A stretch of 64,000 nucleotides of DNA from Actinostola sp. cb2023. Its lineage: Eukaryota; Cnidaria; Anthozoa; Actiniaria; Actinostolidae. The translations under genes were made by a program, and so were the position numbers. Under the pieces are notes generated by a model, which ran no database searches, was not told where the DNA came from, and saw nothing but the letters and a program-made list of their open reading frames with translations. Positions 44,401-55,676 of this stretch are shown in pieces (the stretch's first letter is position 1; every line of letters starts with the position of its first letter). The stretch is taken from NCBI GenBank assembly GCA_033675265.1, contig JAUJYZ010000641.1:1-64000 (forward strand), written 5' to 3'.

Positions 44401-44971
44401 GAGCTGGTAACGTCCATAAACAATTTAAGTTCAGCAGAGAATACCCCTGTGAAGAAACGTAGTAAGCGAGAAGCAAGGTAAGCGCATCAACTGATTTATT
44501 TCCGTGGGGGTAGGGGGAAGGGTTTCTTTTTGGGAGGAATTTCATTATTTGGGATACCTGTGTTAGCGAAAAATTAATACATATTCCCTCCCGACCCTCC
44601 CCTCCCCTCCCACTGTTGAACAGGGGAGGGGCAGGAGGGAATATTTAGTTTGTTTGTCGGTCGGTTTTGTAATTCATTTCAGGTTTTGGGAATTCATTTC
44701 AGGTTTTGGGAAGTTAAAGGAATGACAAAATTGCGAAATTAAGTACGCTTTTCTTCACTTTTTCCCGAAATCGCGAAAATTAGTACTCGCGAAATACGGC
44801 TCCCGAATTTTCGCGAAATTAAGTATGCGCGAAAATTAGTAAGAGAAAGGTAGATAAAATACTAATGCACATGTTGTATCATTTTGTTGATAGTATCGAA
44901 GTCACCGAATCTGTCTGCAGAAGAGTATTTGACACCGATTCCGATGAAAAATTATGTCGTCCCACTTTCAG
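41476..44971 (+). CDS. OTU-type cysteine protease N-terminal part of the MULE protein (8 exons)
   Basis: Exons with GT/AG borders and compatible phases: 41476-41673, 41932-42120, 43231-43369, 43589-43683, 43902-43961, 44127-44228, 44383-44477, 44894-44971. They lead in frame into 45759. Exons 1-3 form an OTU-like fold: NQCLYRCVGKFLG carries the nucleophile-like Cys31, and IYLAYTGDHYMIL carries His153. The Asp usually two residues before the Cys is not conserved (SRNQC), so activity is uncertain. Exons 5 and 6 have IAISSDEDE and YISSDSDD, like SUMO-interaction motifs. Exon 6 has the basic signal PRKRKKAK. Exon 3's acceptor follows TTTCTACCTATCAG. Inferred role: a deubiquitinase-like module acting with the transposase or protecting it from turnover. 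Confidence 0.72.
42372..42547. mobile_element. near-perfect foldback element in intron 2
   Basis: Arms of about 80 bases (AGACTTGCCGTTATTAGATG ... AAGTTTAATTGCC) pair with only one or two mismatches around a short loop. It lies within a larger inverted pair (GGCCTGGGT at about 42317; ACCCAGGCC at 43065), suggesting an element of roughly 42300-43090. Confidence 0.8.
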
Positions 44972-45270
44972 GTATGAATAAAACATTTTATACATCAGGC
45001 AGAATGCCTATTGTTTCATGGACATCGCTACTAACCTAATTATCACCGACGGTCAGTGAATATTCATGCATGAACTAGCAGCAGATCTCTGATTGGTTCG
45101 TGTCGTTCACTCGAGGGAATAAGGATATCATTAGTATGCTGTCAATCAAGCATGGATAAGCTTTTGGGAATAGAATTCCTTCTACAAATCTGTCAATCAA
45201 AATATACGACTCTTCAACGAATATACCACAGGTAGCCCAAGGTATCTATGAGAGGCTTGTTATCGAGCTG

Positions 45271-45566
45271 TATACACCTATTCCAAAAATCGTTTTCCGG
45301 GCCGAAAGCAACAAGCAACAAGCTGACGACCGCAAAGGACTTTGGGACTTTCTCCTTATTCATTTATTCATCCGTAGACATTTTGACAACATGCATTTTC
45401 AAATTGCCGAATAGTTCCAAATGATTGCTATTCAACGCTCGTAGGGATAACTTCTCAAATACCACGGATAAATAAATTAATTAGGAGATTCCCAAAGTCC
45501 TTTGCTGTCGTCAGCTTGTTGCTTGTTGCTTTCGGCCCGGACAACGATATTTGGAATAGGTGTATA
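45271..45566. mobile_element. foldback MITE in the last intron
   Basis: TATACACCTATTCCAAA and TTTGGAATAGGTGTATA ends, with arms containing GCAACAAGCAACAAGCTGAC. It sits between exons 8 and 9 of the OTU-MULE gene. Confidence 0.85.
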
Positions 45567-45758
45567 AGGCTTTGTATGGGACCTTAGGCTCTGGCCGATA
45601 ACTCCATAAATAATAAAGCCAATGAACTCTAACCTTCCTGTAGTGTTGAAAGCAAAATCGCTAAATCCAATTTAGTAAACTACCGCGAATCACTTGAGAG
45701 AACTGGATATGCAATGGTTTTAACACTCCTTGTCTTTTTAGGTTTGTTTTGTTTCCAG

Positions 45759-48398
45759 AAAATCCAGCCCAGAAAGTGAAAGTGAATTTGAATCACTTTC
45801 GGACGATGACATTGGCTTCAGGACCAAAAAACAACGCAAAATATCCATTGGTTCATGGGCCAACGTGGTCAAAGAAAAAGTTGATCGTTTGCCGGTTGGC
45901 ATTAATGGACTGAAGGTCTTTGAGATAAAAGACTTCAGTACTGGCAGAAATGATTGTCTACAAGATGGCAGGAAGTGGAAAAAAATTGCCCGACCGTTTG
46001 GAAAGGCCATAGCCGTGTACGCTTTGCCGACTGCAAAGGGTCCATGCAGTGTTCCAAAGACCGCTGTCCGTACAAAGTGCAATTTGGTGTTACAAATAGA
46101 ACACAGTTCGAAAGCAGAAAACGTGACGGAACAACTGTGTGTAAAGGATGCGGGGGAGAAGGTGAGTTCGTTGCGTGTGATGCGCGAAGATATTTAAGTT
46201 ATGAACGCAACCGAGTTACAGTATATCACATTGGTGTCCACACGTGCCCAGTTATTCCTGTGCAGAAAAAGACTGATATTAAAACCATAGAAGAGCTAAT
46301 AAGAAAACAGCCCAACATAAAGCCCACGGAAGTGCAGTCTGCCTTCGTCCTTTCTGCCTTCCAGCAGCAGATGGACTGGAAAGAAGTAGAGAAAGAAGCC
46401 GCTTCAGCCATTAATACAAAGCGCATTTCAAATATTAAAGAAAAACTTAAAAAAGACATCGAACCATTTGGACACAACTTCGAAGCCGTTATTTGCTTCA
46501 AAGAATACACAGACAAAAAAGATGCTCTATATGTTTACAAAGTCAATGACAAAAGAGGGAATCCCGATACGCCCTCTTTTGTCTTTAAAACTAGCTCAAC
46601 AAAAATGAAAATGGCCTTAGATATGGACAAGGATGGTGAACATTTCATGAATACGGAATTTTGTTTTTTTGATGGAAAGAGGAAACGGTGTAAGGGGTTT
46701 GTAACCTTAACCGCTAGCACATACCATCCTCTTCTTCGAAAACAAATTCCTTTAGCAGTAATGGAAGTTGAGAGCGAGAACACTGAAAACGTGAAACTGT
46801 TCTGGACTTTATTTAACGAAGCTTTACAAAAAGAAACAAACGATCCCTCAAAGATATTTAATCCCATTGGTTGGTGTAGCGACATGGCAGGTGCAATTTT
46901 AGCGGGAATATCAACTGTTTTCGGTGATATTGGTCGAATAAAATCCTGCGAATTTCATTTCAAGGATCATCGCAATAAAAAAGCCCAAAGACTGGATTCC
47001 CTGGATGCGACAGAGTTTAAAAGTATTTGCGACAGACTTTTAATTAGCACCACTGTCAAAGGCTATGAATCGGCAAAAGCTGACATGGACGAGTTCGTCG
47101 GTGAAAGTGAAGATAGGGCGTTCCTGAAAAACTGGGTCGCGTGGTGGCACGACCGGCGTGGATTTATTTTCCGTGCGTTTGCTATACAAGACGCACCGCA
47201 AATGAATCAGGCGGAGGTCATCCATGCTGGTTGGACCCACAGAGACCGCAGTAATTTGTCGCTCTTGGATGCATGCCAAGCTGACACGCGAGACTCTTTA
47301 CTGCTTGATGTGGAGGTAATACAATATTCTTCAGGTTCTGCACCAGGTGGCAAAGGTCCGTCTTTCGCAGAACGTGCCAGGAAAAAGCACCGATCAGAGC
47401 TACACAAAGCAAAGGCCATGGGCGAAGAAATGTTTGGGAATGCAAGTAATGGTCTACTTGTTGACCCGACATCTTCGCATAAGCCTAAAGACAAGAAAAA
47501 AGGAAGATCGAAAACCAATTCTAGGAAAACCGCGACAGCTTCAGCTGGAACATCTCAACCAATGCCTGTACCTGGTCAAGTACCCATTATAAGAACATCT
47601 CAACCAATGCCTGTACCTGGTCAAGTGCCCATTATAAGAACATCTCAACCAATGCCTGTACCTGGTCAAGTGCCCATTATAAGAACATCTCAACCAATGC
47701 CTGTATCTGGTCAAGTGCCCATTATAAGAACATCTCAACCAATGCCTGTACCTGGTCAAGTGCCCATTATAAGAACATCTCAACCAATGCCTGTACCTGG
47801 TCAAGTGCCCATTATAAGAACATCTCAACCAATGCCTGTACCTGGTCAAGTGCCCATTATAAGAACATCTCAACCAATGCCTGTACCTGGTCAAGTGCCC
47901 ATTATAAGTTCCAACCAATTTCCATTCAACCCCTATTCTCAGTCCTTTTCTGTTCCTAACGGTTACCAGCAAACCGCGCAGACACAATCATCGCTGCAAT
48001 ATGGATTTCTGGGTCAGGAAGGTTTACATACTGGCTTGTCACCTACATGGAACTCAAGTATGTCTCCAAATAGGTACGAAATTGTAGTAACACCTGGAAG
48101 AGTTAAAAAGTGCTATGGATGTGGTAGTGATTTTACTTCAAACTTTAAAACTCCTCCTTCAAATTTACTGGTAAGGCATATAGATCGGAGAATTACAGGA
48201 AGGAATGAAAATTCTGGTCAGTTAACTTATAGTCCTGACTTTCAGAACACGTACTACCATCCGATAGCGCAACACATCTCAAGGAAAAATCCTCTTTTCA
48301 CTGGTCTCGTTTATATAAGTAACGAAGTTTATACTGTGCTAGATCAGGCTCAGCGTAATTATTTGAATTCTCTACAACTAAATATCATATTAGGGTAG
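45759..48398 (+). CDS. WRKY-GCM-like zinc finger plus MULE transposase (terminal exon)
   Basis: The exon starts after GTTTCCAG and reads KSSPESESEFESLSDDD, then NDCLQDGRKWKK, resembling the DGxxWRK of WRKY/GCM1 zinc fingers. In the A7 run at about 45973 the frame changes, and the zinc residues continue as DCKGSMQCSKDRC ... HTC. The transposase core then follows. Counting from the open frame at 45954 (814 codons): D240 (FCFFDGK), D310 (WCSDMAG), the CEFHF motif (332-336) and E421 (NQAEVIHAGW), the DDE arrangement of MULEs. Eight 15-residue Pro-rich repeats and a Cys-containing C-terminal domain (KKCYGCGSDF, then VRHIDRR and YYHPIAQHI), typical of animal MULE proteins, complete it. One base lost from an eight-A run would explain the break. 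It should bind the element ends and cut/paste it. Confidence 0.88.
47550..47909 (+). repeat. 45-bp coding minisatellite
   Basis: Eight near-perfect copies of a 45-bp unit encoding TSQPMPVPGQVPIIR, one with a Pro-to-Ser change. It forms a flexible Pro-rich linker between the transposase core and the C-terminal domain; the low divergence shows recent expansion. Confidence 0.95.
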
Positions 48399-48737
48399 AC
48401 ACAGTATACAATCTTGAATTTAGACCCCGCCACAACCATTTATTTTTATGAGAATTGCTTCCTGGTTTCTGGCTGGTGAGGCAAAGGCAAGCAAAGAAAC
48501 ACCAATCCCGATAAATTTGAAAAAGCGTTTGTTCGATAGTCTGTGTTATGTTGGCCGAAACCTTTTTATATGTTTTCGTTGCAAAAACTGCGTTTTCAAA
48601 TAGATTCACATGCATTTCTTAAAAGTATAAATATATATGCATCCAAAGTCGCGTGTTAATTGTTAATTCGCTCGTTTTAAAATGCGGAAATGAAGTATTA
48701 CAAATTAACAAGCGACTTTGGTGCATATATATTTATA

Positions 48738-50729
48738 CATCGGGAAAGATTTGTCACAAGTAGTCAGCTAGAATTTCTCTGGCACGCCCCCACATTCTAG
48801 TACATACAAACATGGGCTCAAATTCAAGGTTTTTTGCAATTTTCCTCGTATAAATGCATATAACTAAAAGGTTAACGACGAATTTAGTTTGTTTGATCTT
48901 TCGTGGACCATATTATTCGGTTATAATTGAAATTCGATGCAAAAAAGTACCGTATTTTTTTAGTTGAATGGGTCTACCTTACAAGAGAATTGGCGTGACA
49001 TGACCTCAAACGTGGCCTGTCAGCCCACAAAAATAGCTTTTATTGAAACTACACAGGCCTAGTCACGACATTAACTACGGATTAGCATAGCCCGCTCTTT
49101 TATGGACATTTTGATACCAAATACATGTTAGTTCGTAAAATTTTCGCACCGTATTTCGGCCAGTTTTTATAGAGTCCCATACAGAGTATATACACAACAG
49201 CCTCGAAGCTCTTCCTAGTATTTATATCTATTGATCATTGTATTATTTTGGCTCGATGTAAACTCCTGGGCATTCAAAAATATGATGTGTCAGGCTTCTC
49301 TGGTGTTGTTAGTATGACTATTGGTCACAGCATAGTTAAAGATCACAGCTTGTGCCTTCGCCGTTGCATCGGAAAAGATTTGCCTACAAATTGGAACATT
49401 TGGTCTTTTCGGTCCTTCGAATTCTTATTCTTCTTTTTTTCCTGTCAGTTTCTGATTGTTTTTCACTTCGGTATATTAATATTATATATATAATATGCAA
49501 TATGTACTTCAGTTTAATTTATATTTTCGCTTGACCCCCTCCCCTCCCCCCCACGAAATCCCCAAATCAGTCATAGATTATTGCTTTTATACTGATTACA
49601 TGCCGTGATTAATACATCGACATATATAACACTTACTTGTTACATTAATTGTGCATGGAAAAAGGGTTCACCACTGCTTTGCATTGAGTATTTTCACCCG
49701 CTATCAGTTCCCTCAGATTCATCAGTTTTGTTTGTGCAACGGCGAAGGCACAAGCTGTTATCAATAGTCATACTAACAACACCAGAGAAGCCTGACACAT
49801 CATATTTTTGAATGCCCAGGAGTTTACATCGAGTCAAAATAATACAATGATCAATAGATATAAATACTAGGAAGAGCTTCGAGGCTGTTGTGTATATACT
49901 CTGTATGGGACTCTATAAAAACTGGCCGAAATACGGTGCGAAAATTTTACGGACTAACATGTATTTGGTATCAAAATGTCCATAAAAGCGCGGGCTATGC
50001 TAATCCGTAGTTAATTTCGTGACTAGGCCTGTGTAGTTTCAATAAAAGCTATTTTTGTGGGCTGACAGGCCAGTTTGAGGTCATGTCACGCCAATTCTCT
50101 TGGAAGGTAGACCCATTCAACTAAAAAAATACGGTACTTTTTTGCATCGAATTTCAATTATAACCAAATAATATGGTCCACGAAAGATCAAAAAAACTAA
50201 ATCCGTCGTTAACTTTTTAGCTATATGCATTTATACGAGGAAAATTGCAAAAAACCTTGAATTTGAGCCCATGTTTGTATGTACTAGAATGTGGGGGCGT
50301 GCCAGAGAAATTCTAGCTGACTACTTGTGACAAATCTTTCCCGATGACAAACAAAACTGATGAATCTGAGGGAACTGATAGCGGGTGAAAATACTCAATG
50401 CAAAGCAGTGGTGAACCCTTTTTCCATGCACAATTAATGTAACAAGTAAGTGTTATATATGTCGATGTATTAATCACGGCATGTAATTATAAAAGCAATA
50501 ATCTATGACTGATTTGGGGATTTCGTGGGGGGGAGGGGAGGGGGTCAAGCGAAAATATAAATTAAACTGAAGTACATATTGCATATTATATATATAATAT
50601 TAATATACCGAAGTGAAAAACAATCAGAAACTGACAGAAAAAAAAGAAGAATAAAAATTCGAAGGGATTCGCAGGGGCTAGGACCGAAAAGACCAAATGT
50701 TCCAATTTGTAGGCAAATCTTTTCCGATG
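48738..50729. mobile_element. CATCGG-family MITE interrupted by an inverted copy of itself
   Basis: The outer copy runs 48738-49366 and 50347-50729 (ends CATCGGGAAAGATTTG ... AAATCTTTTCCGATG). Its sequence matches the uninterrupted copy at 5684-6685. It is split within CGCCGTTG|CACAAAC by the inverted copy 49367-50346. All short frames here belong to the repeat. Confidence 0.85.
49367..50346. mobile_element. inner, inverted CATCGG-family MITE
   Basis: 980 bp starting CATCGGAAAAGATTTG and ending CAAATCTTTCCCGATG, in opposite orientation to the host copy. Its ends coincide exactly with the break in the outer element. Confidence 0.85.
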
Positions 50730-50828
50730 ATATTAAGACATGCATGTGGGTGCTATTTTCATTGTACATATTTTGTCGGCCGCTAAGTAATTGTACAATT
50801 CTCACTGAAGATGTATACTAGTTAGATA

Positions 50829-51120
50829 TACCGTATTTCCTCGATTAAGCGCCCACCCTCGATTAAGCGCCCCCCTCCCCTCCCCAAGAAATATGGTCAG
50901 TAAGAGATTACAGAATATGGTATACAGCTTGCGTTTTATTACAGTTACGGCATGTTCCTTTATGTAGTACCGTATTAGAGTTATGTTTCCGAGTTCAAAT
51001 CACGTTTTTATATTAAGCGCCCCCCCCTCGTTTAAGCGCCCTCCCCCCTCGTTTAAGCGCCCCCCTTGACCACAAAATTTGAAATAAGCGCCCAGGGCGC
51101 TTAGTCGAGGAAATACGGTA
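50829..51120. mobile_element. 292-bp MITE (TACCGTATTTCCTCG ends)
   Basis: TACCGTATTTCCTCGATTAA at the left; its near-complement TTAGTCGAGGAAATACGGTA at the right. The interior repeats TTAAGCGCCCCCC. Similar TACCGTATTT...AAGCGCC MITEs are widespread in invertebrates. Confidence 0.85.
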
Positions 51121-52201
51121 TCCTAAGTTGTGTTTGTAAAATTACATTTGGGAGTTGCAGTTTATAATAATAATAAACAACTTTAATTTATTTACGCTAT
51201 TAAAGAGGGCGACACTTAACAGTTGGACACTGAAAAACTTGTGGCCCTCCAGTTTCCCACTGAACTAAAAACAATAAATAAATAAAAAAGGAAAGAGTTG
51301 TAATACCTCTGATTTATTATGTCTATTAACTACCTTATTATAGGAATTAACGATACAATATATATGAGACTTACATACAATTCGCGTTAATTAGATAATC
51401 GCAATAAATTAGTGCATCGTTAATTTCCTATAACAAGGTAATCACAAAGATCATATAAAATTAACCCCTGTGCATATTGTAAGTAATTTTTTCTCTGTTG
51501 GTGCAGGGTCGCGTGACGGTTGCTTGCAGATGTTCTGATCTCCAACAATTGTTATACTTTTCAAAGCAAAGTTGCGAATGTTAAAACATTTATCTTTCTA
51601 CAAACCTCAAGGCCGGTAATGTTCGATGTCTTTTACGTGTGCTACAATGGTGGATACTCAGTCGATGGAAGTTTCATTAATTCAGTTTTGACTAGTGATG
51701 GAAGATCGAAGTTTTGCTAAACGTTTTGATTCAGTGATTAAACTAAACAATACACATAGAGTGCAAACACTAAAACCATGAAACAACTTAGTAACTAAAT
51801 AGTACTAAATAATACCAAATAATTTGTTTGCCATTGTTTAATTAGTGCTATTTTGTTAATACTTTTTCATGGATATATTATATTGTGCGTTACCAGTTGA
51901 CAGCCATTGTGTGGCGTGAAATGACAAGTTACAGATCGTACGTCGAGATCTGGTTTCAACTAAAAATTATATAATATATTTTCTTCTGTCAGTGCTCCTA
52001 TTCATTGCACAAGTCAACAATTTTTGATTGTTGATGATGGAGAAAGATTTCACAAAAATAGCGCTGAAATACTAGAATGAATAGTGTACCTTGCGTGTAA
52101 ACCATAGTGAAGTGACAACTGACAAGTTACAGATCGTTTATAAAATTCAAATTTTCAAAAGGAAATGCATTGAATTTTAGAACTCTTTTTTAACTGTTCG
52201 A
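51121..52201. other. MULE interior, no gene seen
   Basis: Between the MITE and the right terminal repeat. An open stretch at 51520-51720 (plus) is preceded by a plausible acceptor (GTTGGTGCAG), but its frame is closed by TGA just after that acceptor, so no exon is called. Confidence 0.5.
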
Positions 52202-52323
52202 TATAATTAACCCTCGACGTGATTTTCTGGACCCTCGACATGCTACCCTCGACCCTCGACTTGGTACCCTCGACCCTCGACTTGGTACCCTCGACCCTCG
52301 ACCCTCGACCAAAAGGTAAACTC
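52202..52323. repeat. MULE right terminal inverted repeat
   Basis: Complement of the left terminal repeat, ending CTCGACCAAAAGGTAAACTC. Confidence 0.9.
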
Positions 52324-53617
52324 AGACATGATAATTGACTAAAGTATTATATATATGATAATTGACTAAAGTATTATAGACATGATAATTGACTAAAGTA
52401 TTATAGACATGATAATTGACTAAAGTATTATAGACATGATAATTGACTAAAGTATTATAGACATGATAATTGACTAAAGTATTATAGACATGATAATTGA
52501 CTAAAGTATTATAGACATGATAATTGACTAAAGTATTATAGACATGATCATTGACTAAAGTATTATAGATATGATAATTGACTAAAGTATTATAGATGTG
52601 ATAATTGACTAAAGTATTATGGATATGATAATTGACTAAAGTATTATAGATGTGATAATTGACTAAAGTATTATAGACATGACAATTGACTAAAGTATTA
52701 TAGATATGATAATTGACTAAAGTATTATAGATATGATAATTGACTAAAGTATTATAGATATGATAATTGACTAAAGTATTATAGATGTGATAATTGACTA
52801 AAGTATTATAGACGTGATAATTGACTAAAGTATTATAGATATGATAATTGACTAAAGTATTATAGACATGATAATTGACTAAAGTATTATAGACATGATA
52901 ATTGACTAAAGTATTATAGATATGATAATTGACTAAAGTATTATAGACATGATAACTGACTAAAGTATTATAGACATGATAATTGACTAAAGTATTATAG
53001 ACATGATAATTAATTGACTAAAGTATTATAGACATGATAATTGACTAAAGTATTATAGATATGATAATTGACTAAAGTATTATAGATGTGATAATTGACT
53101 AAAGTATTATAGACGTGATAATTGACTAAAGTATTATAGATATGATAATTGACTAAAGTATTATAGACATGATAATTGACTAAAGTATTATAGACATGAT
53201 AATTGACTAAAGTATTATAGACATGATAATTGACTAAAGTATTATAGATATGATAATTGACTAAAGTATTATAGATATGATAATTGACTAAAGTATTATA
53301 GACATGATAACTGACTAAAGTATTATAGACATGATAATTGACTAAAGTATTATAGACATGATAATTAATTGACTAAAGTATTATAGACATGATAATTGAC
53401 TAAAGTATTATAGACATGATAATTGACTAAAGTATTATAGACATGATAATTAATTGACTAAAGTATTATAGACATGATAATTGACTAAAGTATTATAGAC
53501 ATGATAATTGACTAAAGTATTATAGACAAGATAATTGACTAAAGTATTATAGACATGATAATTAATTGACTAAAGTATTATAGACATGATAATTGACTAA
53601 AGTATTATAGATATGGT
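52324..53617. repeat. 27-bp minisatellite, third and largest part
   Basis: About 48 copies, same unit and orientation as the two arrays to the left. Variants include ATATG, ATGTG, ACGTG and a recurrent four-base insertion (AATTAATTGAC). Blocks of several units are themselves duplicated. Confidence 0.95.
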
Positions 53618-54230
53618 AAACGTTTGGTATGACAGCACATAACAATAGCCTACAGGTACCTCTTTTTCAATAGCATTTTTCATTGTCTTGTAATTAACCG
53701 ACTCTGAGTTGTCATAACGGTCCGTGTAACACTCCACAATTGAATTTTCTATTGGAAATCTTAAAACCAAAATACAAAATTGCTCATGTTTTAAGATTTT
53801 TGATTATTACAAACTAAATTCAAAATTCAATATTGCTACGTTTTTGTATATTCAAACTTTAGAATTAAGTTCAAAAATCTTAAAAGCACACAAAATCACA
53901 TCTTTTTAATTTTGAAAAACAAAAAAAGAGCTAATTGATTATTGACAAAATCTTTGTAATTTCGCTTTTTTAAAGTTTCACTGAAAGATGGAAGCTCCCT
54001 TTAGGGGAGGGGTCAAAGGAGCTGTTGGTCAAGAGAGGACAATATATTTATATGCCACCCCACCCATATATGTTACTTTTTAACCAAGGTACACCCGCTC
54101 CCACGACTGAACTTCTGGTGCACATCATCGACAAATCATAGCTCTCCATTTTGTCAGCCAACTTCTCGTTTTGAACTACATGGATCTTATGTCCATGCTG
54201 CAAAATATGGAGTCGGATTTCGAAGTCTCA

Positions 54231-54251
54231 GGGGGGGGGGGGGGGGGGGGG
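54231..54251 (+). repeat. homopolymer run of 21 G
   Basis: Unbroken G run; length is unreliable in sequencing and it may form G-quadruplex. Confidence 0.9.
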
Positions 54252-54467
54252 TCTTTCCGTGTCCCATCGCCTTTGTGCCTGATCAAATGGAGTTGTTTTG
54301 CTAAGCTTTGCGGCCGAACCACTCGTTCCCCAAGATTATAACCCCTAGAACGAAGGAGAGTTAATATTCTTCTACCGTATGTATGCCCAACCTGTAAAAG
54401 AACAATAAGCATATACTATAGTACGCTATTAGAATCGTTCAATGAACTTGGTACTACTGAGAAGTGG

Positions 54468-54877
54468 AACCCGGCCTTACGGACACGCAGTTAATACGGA
54501 CACCCGGTTAATACGGACACCCGGTTAATACGGACATGTTGTTCTGTCCCGGCTGAAACTCATACAAATGCCTATAAAATATATACCCGTTTCATACGTA
54601 CAACGGATAATACGGACAACGGACACTTTTTCCTCTCCCAATATGCCCATTTTCATACAAAGTCTACCAGGTTATACTTTATTTTCTCAAGACAACGACA
54701 ATGTGTAAATTGATCGCTTATATTACATGCGATCAGAGACTCAAGTATTCAATAGCAATTCAAGTAGCTGAATAGCAATGTATTACACAATCGCGAGTGA
54801 CGTAAATTGACCAATCCGGTTAATACGGACATTGCGTCTCGTCCCGATGGTGTCCGTATTAACCGGGTTCCATTGTA
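54468..54877. mobile_element. nested element with GGAACCCGG ends
   Basis: GTGGAACCCGG...TACGGACAC at the left and GTGTCCGTATTAACCGGGTT at the right, with extra copies of CGGTTAATACGGACA at the left. The ends resemble the dispersed invertebrate family in which GGTTAATACGGACA is repeated. Confidence 0.65.
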
Positions 54878-55676
54878 TTGAAAGTGAACTCTCGTTATAA
54901 TACACATCCTCAGGACCGTCATTTGTTGTCCGTATAAATAGCGAGAGTCCGTTATTTTCAGTCATTGCAGTATTAATTTTTGCCGGAGCTAGCTGATCTA
55001 ACCGGCCTGTCCGTAGGTGAGGTGTCCGTAATAAGGGGGTCCTCAAGGCGAGAGTTGACTGAGTAGCAGAGTAGGCGGTTATACTTGATGTATACTGTGC
55101 TATCAACCTGTTCTTGTGACATAGCACCATAATCAAATCTGTGGATTTCCTGCTACAAAAGAGTTCTATGATTTTCCTTGAAAATCCTCACTTATCATGC
55201 TGGTTGCTAAGCAAATATTCTGAAACTTGCTTATATGTAAACTTCCTTTCAGTCGAGGGAGAGGGTGTACCTTGGTTGAAAAGTAACATATATGGGTGGG
55301 GTGGCATATAAATATATTGTCCTCTCTTGACCAACAGCTCCTTTGACCCCTCCCCTAAAGGGAGCTTCCATCTTTTGAAACTTAAAAAAGTGAAATTACA
55401 AAGATTTTGTAAATTGAAATCACGTTCAAATAAATAATAATCAATTAGCTCTTTTTTGTTTTCCGTTCTGCTTTCAAAATTAAAAATATGTAATTGTGTG
55501 TGCTTTTAAGATTTTTGAACTTAATTCTAAAGTTTGAATATACAAAAACGTAGCAATTTTGAATTTTGAATTTATTTTTTAATAATCAAAATTCTTAAAA
55601 CATGAGCAATTTTGTATTTTGATTTTAAGATTTCCAATAGAAAATTCAATTGTGGAGTGTTACACGGACCCATAAC

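Larger units (their letters stand above)
40672..52323 (+). mobile_element. 11.65-kb Mutator-like (MULE) transposon with OTU-fusion transposase
   Basis: Terminal inverted repeats of about 122 bp are almost identical: GAGTTTACCTTTTGGTCGAG at 40672, and its complement ending at 52323. They are built from GGTCGAGGG and GGTACCAAGTCGAGG words. The flanks AGACATGAT (40663-40671 and 52324-52332) form a 9-bp target duplication within the 27-bp minisatellite, as expected for MULEs. Inside, on the plus strand, is a spliced gene (41476-48398) ending in a MULE transposase. Later insertions are present: an intronic hairpin (42372-42547), a foldback element (45271-45566), a self-nested MITE (48738-50729) and another MITE (50829-51120). 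It looks potentially autonomous apart from one frameshift. Confidence 0.88.
53719..55670. mobile_element. 1.95-kb element with 370-bp terminal inverted repeats
   Basis: Ends GGTCCGTGTAACACTCCACA and complement; arms 53719-54098 and 55260-55670. Identical CATAAC (53713-53718, 55671-55676) suggests a 6-bp target duplication. The interior has no transposase and carries a G21 run (54231-54251) and a second inverted-repeat element (54468-54877). Non-autonomous; superfamily not assigned. Confidence 0.8.

Noticed and set aside
47541..47987. 148-codon minus-strand repeat protein
   Set aside because: Antisense shadow of the Pro-rich repeats of the transposase.
51520..51720. 66-codon plus-strand frame near the MULE right end
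   Set aside because: The frame is closed right after the only acceptor-like site; no domain seen.
52324..53617. Possible CRISPR array (27-bp repeated units)
   Set aside because: Units are contiguous with no unique spacers; it is a minisatellite in animal DNA.
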